The translations under genes were made by a program, and so were the position numbers. A stretch of 64,000 nt of DNA from Candidatus Polarisedimenticolaceae bacterium (GTDB lineage Bacteria > Acidobacteriota > Polarisedimenticolia > Polarisedimenticolales > DASRJG01). The notes under the pieces are model-generated. The model was not told the DNA's origin. It searched no databases and saw only the letters and a list, made by a program, of their open reading frames with translations. This document shows, piece after piece, positions 57,671 to 64,000 of this stretch (within the stretch, counting starts at the first letter, position 1; every line of letters begins with the position of its first letter). The stretch lies in NCBI GenBank assembly GCA_036376135.1, contig DASVAW010000057.1, forward strand, positions 1 to 64,000. Direction: 5' to 3'.

Positions 57671-60045
57671 GGGAATCGCATCCTTCGCAGCAGCGCCCGG
57701 AACCGCGGTTCGTCGCGAAGGCCGTCGTAGAGGGCGTCCACCCGGATCCCGGCGAGCTCGCCGTCGTGCGCTTCGTACGCCTTCTCCGCCCAGTCGAGCG
57801 CCAGGGACGTTTCGCCCGCAGCCGCGGCAAACCGGGCGGCCGTGGCGTAACCGACGAAACCCGGCCCGTCCGGGGCCCTCCGCCTCATGTGCCAACGCCA
57901 GTACCCGCGCGCCCCTCCCTCCTCGAACGCGCGGCGGAGGGACGGACGCTCGTGGGGGCCGATCGAGGAGAGGTGTTCGGTCTCGGCGACGGCGTCCTCG
58001 AACCGTCCCAGCCCTTCGTACGCGAATTTCAGCACGACGTGCGCGCGCTCGAAAGCGGGGTCCACCTCGAGGATCGCGCGGCACGCCGCGATCGCCTCGT
58101 CGTACCGGCGCGCGTCCACGAGGTTCTCGGCGCGATGGGCGCGGACGATCGACGACAGCGGGTCGAGCATCACGGCCCGGTCGGCGAGCGCGATCGCCTC
58201 GTCGTGGCGACCGAGCCAGGAGAGCAGGTAGGCGTAGGCGCTGTGGCCGTATGCGTAGCTCGGATTCAACGAAAGCGCGCGCCGGTGGGAGGCCTCGGCG
58301 GCCGCCCAATCGTAATCGTGGATCTGCTGGATGAAGCCCAACATCGTGTGGGCCTCCGCCAGGCGGTCGTCGAGCTCGACCGCGCGCGACGCGGCGGCTC
58401 GGCTCCGGCGCATCGCCTCTCCCGCGGGCATCAGCCCCATCGGCTGCCCGATCAGGAAGTAGGCGTACGAGAGGGCGGCGTGGGCCTCGGCGAACTCCGG
58501 GTCGAGCGCCAGCGCCGCCTCCAGGGCGTCCCGCGCCTCCAGGGTGTCCCGCTCGGTGAAGCGCGCGAGACGGAACCGCGCGCCGAGGTAACGTTCGTAG
58601 GCCGCCGGGTTCACCGTTCGCGACGTGAGGAAGAGCGCGGACTCACCCGAGGTCGCCGCCGCGCTCACCCTCTGGGCGATCGCGAACGCGATCTCCCCCT
58701 GGAGCCGCAACACGTCCCGCAGCTCCCGCTCGTAGCGCTCGGACCAGAGCTGCCGATCCGCCGCGGTGTCGATCAGCTGGGCCGTGACCGCGACCCGCCC
58801 CTCCCGGACCGTCACCGCACCCACCACGAGCGCGTCCACGTTCAGGCGCCCGGCGATCTCCGCGAGCGGAAGTTCCGAGCCCTTGAACCGCATCACCGAG
58901 GGGCGAGCCACGATGCGCAGCGCGCCGGCCTTGCCGAGGTCCGTGATCAGCGATTCCGTCATGCCGTCGGCGAAGTACTCCTGCCCGGGATCCCCGGACA
59001 GGTTCTCGAGCGGCAGCACCGCGATCGAGGTGATGCGCGGGGCTCCGGCGAGAAGGCGCTCCCGCAGGCCGCCGACGTCGAACGCCACGAGCGCGGCGGC
59101 GCCGGCGAGCACGACGCACGCGCCGCCGACGGCCCAGCGCACCCGAGTTCGGCGCGGTGGCGCGGCGACCGGCGAACGACCCTCCGCGACGCGCCGCAGG
59201 TCGGCGCCGAGCTCGGCGGCTCCGGGGTAACGTGCCGACGGCGCCCTCTGCACGGCCCGCCGGAGCACGCGCTCCAGTCCGGAGGAGATCGACGGACGAA
59301 GCGCGCGCGCGGGCGTCGGGTCCTCGTCGAGGATCGCGGCGATGAGCGGCGGACCTTCGAGGGTGCCGTGCAGTCGGCGGCCGGTCGCGAGCTCGTACAT
59401 CACCGCGCCCGCGGCGTAGACGTCCGTGCGTCCGTCGAGCGGGCCGTCTCGCAGCTGCTCGGGCGCCATGTAGGGAAGGGTGCCGGCGACGGCGGCCGTC
59501 CTCGTGGCCGTCTCCCCCGCGTCGGGCTCTTGTTCCTGGCGGCGGAGCCTCGCCAGGCCGAAATCCAGGATCTTCAGCCGTCCGTCGGGGGTCAGCTTGA
59601 GGTTCGCCGGCTTCAGGTCGCGGTGGATCACGCCGTGGGCGTGCGCGGCCGCGAGACCGTCGGCCAGCTGGATGCCCCACTCGAGGACGCGCTTTTCCGG
59701 TACGGGCGCGCCGCGTGCGATCTCGTCGAGGGCCGGGCCGGCCACGAACTCCATGACCAGGAAGTCCCTTCCGTCCACGGTGTCGAAGTCGTGCGCGGTG
59801 GCGATGTTCGGGTGGTCGAGGCGCGAGAGCGCCCGCGCCTCATCCCGAAAACGGGCCCGGGCGCGATCGTCGGCGAGGGTCCCGGGCGGGAGCACCTTGA
59901 CGGCCACCTGCCGCTCGAGGTGTTCGTCCCACGCGCGGAAGACGACCCCCATCCCCCCTGCGCCGACCGTCTCGAGGAGCCGGTAGTGGCCGAGTCGAGC
60001 CGGTCCGCGCTCGACCGAGGTCGTCCGTTCGGTCGTTCCAGGCAT
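57667..60045 (-). CDS. Ser/Thr protein kinase with TolB-like domain and TPR repeats
   Basis: 792 residues from the ATG at 60045. Kinase domain about 20-275: GAGGMGVVF loop (28-36), VAVK lysine 50, HRDLKPAN (H141, D143), DFG (161-163), APEQL. Membrane helix near 300-320. The outer half begins with SIAVLPLENLSGDPGQEYFADGM and a domain like that of bacterial adenylate-cyclase-type tails (VDALVVGAVTVREGRVAVTA), then TPR units (FAEAHAALSYAYFLIG, AYGHSAYAYLLSWLGRHDEA). It resembles the kinase at 18868 but has a shorter TPR tail. A 186-base gap separates its start from the divergent DoxX gene. Confidence 0.94.
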   Translation of the reverse strand: MPGTTERTTSVERGPARLGHYRLLETVGAGGMGVVFRAWDEHLERQVAVKVLPPGTLADDRARARFRDEARALSRLDHPNIATAHDFDTVDGRDFLVMEFVAGPALDEIARGAPVPEKRVLEWGIQLADGLAAAHAHGVIHRDLKPANLKLTPDGRLKILDFGLARLRRQEQEPDAGETATRTAAVAGTLPYMAPEQLRDGPLDGRTDVYAAGAVMYELATGRRLHGTLEGPPLIAAILDEDPTPARALRPSISSGLERVLRRAVQRAPSARYPGAAELGADLRRVAEGRSPVAAPPRRTRVRWAVGGACVVLAGAAALVAFDVGGLRERLLAGAPRITSIAVLPLENLSGDPGQEYFADGMTESLITDLGKAGALRIVARPSVMRFKGSELPLAEIAGRLNVDALVVGAVTVREGRVAVTAQLIDTAADRQLWSERYERELRDVLRLQGEIAFAIAQRVSAAATSGESALFLTSRTVNPAAYERYLGARFRLARFTERDTLEARDALEAALALDPEFAEAHAALSYAYFLIGQPMGLMPAGEAMRRSRAAASRAVELDDRLAEAHTMLGFIQQIHDYDWAAAEASHRRALSLNPSYAYGHSAYAYLLSWLGRHDEAIALADRAVMLDPLSSIVRAHRAENLVDARRYDEAIAACRAILEVDPAFERAHVVLKFAYEGLGRFEDAVAETEHLSSIGPHERPSLRRAFEEGGARGYWRWHMRRRAPDGPGFVGYATAARFAAAAGETSLALDWAEKAYEAHDGELAGIRVDALYDGLRDEPRFRALLRRMRFP

Positions 60046-60231
60046 GCCAACCCCCGTGTCGGGGACTGCCCGATGAAACGATACCGGCGCGCGAGCACGA
60101 CGGCCGCGCAGATCGCACGCCTCGATCACTCGCGCTCGCGACCCGGCCCGGTCGGATCCGGTGGAAATCCGGGCGCCGGCGTCGATTGGCCACCCGCCCG
60201 TTCGTCGACCTCACGAAAGGAGCACGACCGA
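60046..60231. other. Divergent intergenic region between the kinase and DoxX genes
   Basis: This gap of 186 bases should hold promoters for both directions. On the minus strand a GGTATCGTTTC segment near 60070-60080 gives the best -10-like hexamer (TATCGT). AAAGGAG near 60217-60223 is the ribosome site of the DoxX gene. I see no palindrome, repeat or small open frame of note. Confidence 0.35.
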
Positions 60232-60624
60232 ATGGCCCCACCGACCCCGAAACGTTCCGTTGCCGGAACGATCGTGACCGCGATTCCGGCTCTTTTCCTG
60301 GCGTTCGACGTCGGGATCAAGCTCGCGGACATCCCTCCCGTCCGGGAGTCGTTCGCGAGGCTCGGCTACCCCGAGGCGAGTGGGCCCGCGCTCGGCCTGC
60401 TCGAGGGGCTGTGCCTCGCGGCCTACCTCGCCCCGTGGACCTCGGTCCTGGGGGCGATCCTCCTGACCGGTTATCTCGGCGGGGCCGTCGCCACCCACCT
60501 GCGCGTCGGCGATCCGCTCTTGACCCACACCCTCTTCCCCGTGTACGTGGGCGCCTTGTTGTGGGGAGGGATCTTCCTGCGGGAGGAGCGCCTGCGGGCG
60601 CTCGTCCCGCTGCGCCGTTCCTGA
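60232..60624 (+). CDS. DoxX-like small membrane protein
   Basis: 130 residues with four hydrophobic segments: VTAIPALFLAFDVGIKL, ALGLLEGLCLAAYL, TSVLGAILLTGYLGGAVATHL and VYVGALLWGGIFLR. The GGAVATHLR near the third helix is typical of DoxX family proteins, whose role (quinone or thiol redox in some cases) is not settled. AAAGGAG precedes the ATG. It lies 15 bases before the DGPF/YCII gene and may be co-transcribed with it and the ECF factor. Confidence 0.88.
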   Translation: MAPPTPKRSVAGTIVTAIPALFLAFDVGIKLADIPPVRESFARLGYPEASGPALGLLEGLCLAAYLAPWTSVLGAILLTGYLGGAVATHLRVGDPLLTHTLFPVYVGALLWGGIFLREERLRALVPLRRS

Positions 60625-60639
60625 GAAGGAGACACGACG

Positions 60640-61056
60640 ATGCGATTCATGATGCTCATGATCCCGAAGGGGTACGAATCGGCGGAGCCGGGGACGATGC
60701 CCGACGCCGAGGGCGTCGCCGCGATGATGCGTTACAACGAGGAGCTCCAGAAGGCGGGGGTGCTGCTCGCCCTCGACGGCCTGCATCCTCCCTCGATGGG
60801 GGCGCGGGTGAGCTTCCCCGGCGGGAAACCCAAGGTCACCGACGGCCCCTTCGCCGAGGCGAAGGAGGTCCTCGGCGGGTACTGGATGATCCAGGTCTCC
60901 TCGCGCGAGGAGGCGATCGAGTGGGCCAAGCGTTGCCCCGCGTCGGAGAACGAGATCCTCGAGATCCGCCAGGTGCAGGAGATGTCCGATTTCCCCGAGG
61001 ACGTCCAGAAGGCCGCGGCGGGGTTCGAGGAGATGCAGCGGACGCGGCCGAAGTGA
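60640..61056 (+). CDS. YCII/DGPF-family protein, partner of an ECF42-type sigma factor
   Basis: 138 residues of YCII-related fold: MRFMMLMIPKGYESAEPG, PPSMGARVSFPGGKPKVTDG and the diagnostic DGPF (VTDGPFAEAKEVLGGYWMI). Genes for DGPF proteins are characteristically found beside ECF42 sigma factors, as here with the next gene. Whether the protein is an enzyme or a regulator is not established. GAAGGAG precedes the ATG. Confidence 0.92.
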   Translation: MRFMMLMIPKGYESAEPGTMPDAEGVAAMMRYNEELQKAGVLLALDGLHPPSMGARVSFPGGKPKVTDGPFAEAKEVLGGYWMIQVSSREEAIEWAKRCPASENEILEIRQVQEMSDFPEDVQKAAAGFEEMQRTRPK

Positions 61057-61081
61057 GCGGTTGATGGTCTAATCGGGGGTC

Positions 61082-62338
61082 GTGACGGCCCCCGAGATCC
61101 ATCGCGCGATCGACGCGGTCTGGAAGATCGAGTCGGCCCGGCTCATCGCCGGCCTCGCGCGGATCGTTCGCGACGTCGGTCGCGCCGAGGACCTCGCGCA
61201 GGACGCGCTCGTCGCCGCCCTCAAGGCCTGGCCGGAATCGGGGATCCCGGACAACCCCGGCGCGTGGCTGATGGCCACGGCCAAGCGTCGCGCGATCGAC
61301 GAGCTGCGACGGGACAAGCTCCTCGATCGCAAGCACCGGGAGCTCGGGCGCGAGGGCGAGTCCCGGGAGAGCGATCCGGTCGAGGCGATGGACGACGACA
61401 TCGGCGACGACCTGCTGCGGCTGATCTTCATCGCCTGCCACCCCGTGCTGTCGGCCGAGGCGCGGGTGGCGCTGACCCTTCGCCTGCTGTGCGGGCTCGC
61501 GACCGACGAGATCGCGCGCGCGTTCCTGGTCCCCGAGGCGACGGTGGCGCAGCGCATCGTCCGGGCGAAGCGGAGCCTCGCCGAGGCGAAGGTGCCGTTC
61601 GAGATCCCGCGGGGGGCCGAGCGCGAGGCGCGTCTCGCGTCGGTCCTCGAGGTCATCTACCTCGTGTTCAACGAGGGCTACGCGGCGACCGCGGGAGACG
61701 ATTGGATGCGCCCGGCGCTGTGCGACGAGGCGATGCGTCTCGGGCGCGTCCTGGCGGAGCTCGCTCCCGGCGAGCCCGAGGTCCACGGCCTCGTCGCGCT
61801 GATGGAGATCCAGGCCTCCCGGGCCGCCGCGCGGGTCGATGCCGACGGCGCGCCGATCCTCCTGCTCGACCAGAACCGGACGTTGTGGGATCCGCTGCTG
61901 ATCCGGCGCGGGCTCGAGGGACTCGAGCGCGCGCAGCGCCTGGGCGGGGGGCTCGGGCCGTACGCGCTGCAGGCGGCGATCGCCGCCTGCCACGCCCGGG
62001 CGCGCACCGCGGCCGAGACCGACTGGACGAGGATCGCGATCCTTTACGACGCGCTGTGCCGCGTGACGCCGTCGCCGGTCGTCGAGCTCAACCGCGCCGT
62101 CGCGGTGGCGATGGCATTCGGCCCCGCGGAAGGGCTGGCCCTCGTCGACGCCCTGCGCTCGGAGCCGGCGCTCGCGGGATACCACCTCCTCCCCAGCGTG
62201 CGCGGGGATCTCCTCGAGAAGCTCGGACGGCTCGAGGAAGCGCGCGCCGAGTTCCGGCGGGCCGCGGAGATGACACGCAACGCCCGCGAGAGGGAGCTGC
62301 TGTCGGCGCGCGCGGCGGCGTGCGGCGGAGTACCCTGA
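61082..62338 (+). CDS. ECF42-type RNA polymerase sigma factor with C-terminal extension
   Basis: 418 residues from a GTG. Sigma region 2 (DVGRAEDLAQDALVAALKAW, AWLMATAKRRAIDELRR) and region 4 (CGLATDEIARAFLVPEATVAQRIVRAK) occupy the first half. The second half is the DUF6596/TPR-like extension (EVIYLVFNEGYAATAGDDWM, LLDQNRTLWDPLLI) that marks the ECF42 group, which lacks a classical anti-sigma factor. It follows the DGPF gene by 25 bases. A TCTAAT eight bases before the GTG is a possible -10. Confidence 0.93.
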   Translation: MTAPEIHRAIDAVWKIESARLIAGLARIVRDVGRAEDLAQDALVAALKAWPESGIPDNPGAWLMATAKRRAIDELRRDKLLDRKHRELGREGESRESDPVEAMDDDIGDDLLRLIFIACHPVLSAEARVALTLRLLCGLATDEIARAFLVPEATVAQRIVRAKRSLAEAKVPFEIPRGAEREARLASVLEVIYLVFNEGYAATAGDDWMRPALCDEAMRLGRVLAELAPGEPEVHGLVALMEIQASRAAARVDADGAPILLLDQNRTLWDPLLIRRGLEGLERAQRLGGGLGPYALQAAIAACHARARTAAETDWTRIAILYDALCRVTPSPVVELNRAVAVAMAFGPAEGLALVDALRSEPALAGYHLLPSVRGDLLEKLGRLEEARAEFRRAAEMTRNARERELLSARAAACGGVP

Positions 62339-62369
62339 GCCTCGACCGGCCCCGGAAAGGCGCGCGGCG

Positions 62370-62948
62370 ATGCGATTCCCGATCGGGATCCTCCTGCTCG
62401 GCGCATTGCCTTCGTTCGCCCGGGCGCCGGCGGACACTCCCCGCTGGTTCCTCGGCATGGACGTGGGCTACGGATCGCTCGACCTTCGCTCCGACCAGAA
62501 CGACGCCGTCTCCAAGCACGCGCTCGCGATCACCTTCCGGGGGCAGGTCCGCGTTGCCGACTTGCTGCGCGTCGGGCTGGAGCTGGGCGGTTGGACGCTC
62601 GACGCCTACGACGCGAACGATCCCTCCAAGGGGGAGAGCGTCTCGAACGTGCTCGTGGTGGCGGACGTCGTCCCGACGGGTCGCTACCGGCCGCTGTTCC
62701 GGATCGGCTTCGGACGGGTCGAATACAACAACAACGCTCCGTCGGCGCTCGAGGGGAGCGGCTGGGGCTGGAAGGCGGCGGTCGGGTACGAGTTTCCGGT
62801 CTGGCGCAACGTGCGCGTCGTGCCGCGCCTGCAGTACGGCGCGAGCGAGCTCGACGACGCATACGGGGTGAACGACCGGCGCACGGGGCGACGGTACGAC
62901 GCATGGGACCTCGGCGTCGGGGTGACGTGGGTGTTTCGGGGCGGGTGA
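62370..62948 (+). CDS. Outer-membrane beta-barrel protein of unknown function
   Basis: 192 residues. Signal peptide (ending FARA), then alternating strands: FLGMDVGYGSLDLRSD, LRVGLELGGWTLDAYD, YRPLFRIGFGRVEYNNN and RVVPRLQYGASELDD, ending DLGVGVTWVFRGG with the aromatic close of a barrel. Possible ribosome site GGAAAGG before the ATG. It lies 31 bases after the ECF42-type gene, but its own promoter cannot be excluded. Confidence 0.8.
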   Translation: MRFPIGILLLGALPSFARAPADTPRWFLGMDVGYGSLDLRSDQNDAVSKHALAITFRGQVRVADLLRVGLELGGWTLDAYDANDPSKGESVSNVLVVADVVPTGRYRPLFRIGFGRVEYNNNAPSALEGSGWGWKAAVGYEFPVWRNVRVVPRLQYGASELDDAYGVNDRRTGRRYDAWDLGVGVTWVFRGG

Positions 62949-62997
62949 CGCGACATCGTGCTCTTCCCGCCGTAATACCGTCCGGAGACGACACCCC

Positions 62998-63792
62998 ATG
63001 AAGCTTCTCGCCCTCGCCCTGCTCCTCACCTCCGGCGCGGCCCTCGCCGCCCCCGGGGACCCCCCGAACCGCCACCAGGTCCGCCTCGAGCTCACGCACC
63101 TGCTGCTGCAGTACCCCCCGGAGCTCGGCCAGGTCCTCAAGCTCGATCCGGCGCTGATGCAGAACGCCGCGTATCTCGCGCCGTACCCGGAGCTCTCGAC
63201 GTACCTCCAGGCGCATCCCGAGGTGTTCCGGCAGCCGCAGTTCTACCTCGAGGACGTCTCGATGCCCTTCGAGGGGCACCGCGCGGGAGCGGGGGAGCGG
63301 ATGACGATGGACGTCCTCGGAGGCTTGTCGGCCCTGTTCGTCCTGATCGTGGTGGTGGGGGTCCTCGCCTGGCTGATCAAGACCCTGGTGGCGCAGCGTC
63401 GCTGGGCCCAGCTCGTGCGGGTGCAGACGGAGGCGCACAACAAGCTGCTCGACCGCTTCGCCGGGAGCGAGGAGCTGCTCGCCTACATCCAGTCCCCCGC
63501 GGGACGCCGCTTCCTCGAGGCGACGCCGATCCCCGTCGCCGACGGCCCCGCGCCCGCTGCGTCCCCGTTCGGGCGTATCCTCGGCGCCGTGCAGATCGGG
63601 ATCGTGCTGACCGCGGGGGGAGTGGGGCTTCGCCTCGTGGCGTCGAAGCTCGCCGGAAACGCCGCGATCCCGATCGCCGCCGTCGGGACCTTCGTGATCG
63701 CGATCGGCGTCGGCTTCGTGCTCTCCAGCGCGGTCTCCTGGTTCCTCTCGCGCCGGCTGGGGGTCGCCGGCGCCCCGGACGCCCGGGCGTGA
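62998..63792 (+). CDS. Membrane protein of unknown function, overlaps an ECF sigma gene
   Basis: 264 residues. Signal peptide (GAALAAP), an external segment with ELTHLLLQYPPELGQVLK, a membrane helix near 105-125 (LSALFVLIVVVGVLAWLI), a cytoplasmic loop with a coiled segment ending in AYIQSPAGRRFLEATP, and two more helices near 195-255. Its stop overlaps the start of an ECF sigma gene as GTGA. This arrangement fits a membrane sensor or anti-sigma factor, but no anti-sigma motif is visible. Confidence 0.75.
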   Translation: MKLLALALLLTSGAALAAPGDPPNRHQVRLELTHLLLQYPPELGQVLKLDPALMQNAAYLAPYPELSTYLQAHPEVFRQPQFYLEDVSMPFEGHRAGAGERMTMDVLGGLSALFVLIVVVGVLAWLIKTLVAQRRWAQLVRVQTEAHNKLLDRFAGSEELLAYIQSPAGRRFLEATPIPVADGPAPAASPFGRILGAVQIGIVLTAGGVGLRLVASKLAGNAAIPIAAVGTFVIAIGVGFVLSSAVSWFLSRRLGVAGAPDARA

Positions 63793-64000
63793 AGGCGAAG
63801 ATCCTCGTGCTCGACGCGCCGCTCGCGGCCGCGGGCGAGGCCGTCCCCGCCATGGACGAAACCACCTTCCGGGTCTTCTACGACCGCACCTCCCGCCCGG
63901 TGTGGGCTTACCTCGCGAAGGTGACCGGCGATCCACGCGCCGCCGACGACCTGTTGCAGGAGGCGTTCTACCGGTTCTACCGCGCGGGCGCGGCTCTCGA
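63789..64000 (+). CDS. ECF sigma factor, N-terminal part (cut by the window edge)
   Basis: Partial gene from a GTG overlapping the previous stop; about 70 residues visible. It shows region 2 of an ECF sigma factor: FRVFYDRTSRPVWAYLAKV, then GDPRAADDLLQEAFYRFYR, the helix that binds core polymerase and melts the promoter. Region 4 lies outside the window. Confidence 0.88.
   Translation, partial: MKAKILVLDAPLAAAGEAVPAMDETTFRVFYDRTSRPVWAYLAKVTGDPRAADDLLQEAFYRFYRAGAAL

Noticed and set aside
1-64000. tRNA, rRNA, insertion sequences, prophage genes or CRISPR arrays
   Set aside because: No T-loop-like, rRNA-like, transposase, integrase or regularly spaced repeat sequence was seen in either strand.

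Overview
The window is high-GC, densely coding DNA from a Gram-negative bacterium: lipoproteins, outer-membrane beta-barrels and a complete RND tripartite pump are all present. Four Hanks-type Ser/Thr kinases (two with TPR tails, one with PD40/WD40-like beta-propeller repeats, one with a BRCT domain), DUF4382 lipoproteins, DNRLRE domains and a myxococcal-type Cys-rich repeat point to Acidobacteriota (perhaps a Thermoanaerobaculia-like lineage) or a Myxococcota-like deltaproteobacterial lineage. This placement is inference; no rRNA marker is in the window. I saw no tRNA, rRNA, insertion sequence, prophage or CRISPR array, and no gap between genes longer than about 215 bases.

Layout. 1-4.7 kb: secreted asparaginase and Dcu-type C4-dicarboxylate carrier, two small secreted proteins, a DUF2252 protein. 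4.7-10.4 kb (minus): RND efflux operon, adaptor-permease-outer membrane factor. 10.6-14.7 kb (minus): overlapping operon of a porin-like protein, a membrane-anchored glycerophosphodiesterase and a phytase-like esterase. 14.8-18.7 kb: DUF4382 lipoprotein, DUF3455 protein, AraC regulator, BBE-type flavin oxidase. 18.9-26.7 kb: TPR kinase, two secreted proteins and an M64-type metallopeptidase in a tight unit, then two outer-membrane beta-barrel proteins. 26.7-33.2 kb (minus): PD40 kinase, TlpA-like protein, second DUF4382 protein, kinase-BRCT fusion, Cys-rich secreted protein. 33.4-37.9 kb: DNRLRE protein, DNRLRE-multicopper oxidase fusion, DUF1579 protein. 38.1-41.9 kb: sigma factor, cyclopropane-fatty-acid-synthase-like methyltransferase, overlapping FAD reductase, DUF502 membrane protein. 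41.9-48 kb (minus): CheB-CheR-PAS protein, sensor kinase, TPR membrane protein. 48.2-51.5 kb: AMP-dependent ligase with a tiny YHS protein, and a DUF2867 reductase. 51.5-54.9 kb (minus): flavoprotein, cyclic-nucleotide-binding protein and GltD-like iron-sulfur flavoprotein. 55-57.7 kb: PLP enzyme; isochorismatase, FluC fluoride channel, DUF190. 57.7-64 kb: TPR kinase, DoxX, DGPF/YCII protein with its ECF42-type sigma factor, two envelope proteins, and the start of another ECF sigma factor cut by the window edge.

Functional threads: envelope and secreted functions dominate, controlled by eukaryote-like kinases, three sigma factors and a chemosensory-type signalling pair. The most unusual units are the flavoprotein/cNMP/GltD-like trio, the kinase-BRCT fusion, the DNRLRE-multicopper oxidase fusion, and the methyltransferase/flavin-reductase pair that may make a modified lipid. 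Many adjacent genes share ATGA, GTGA or TGATG start/stop junctions, which I used to choose starts.
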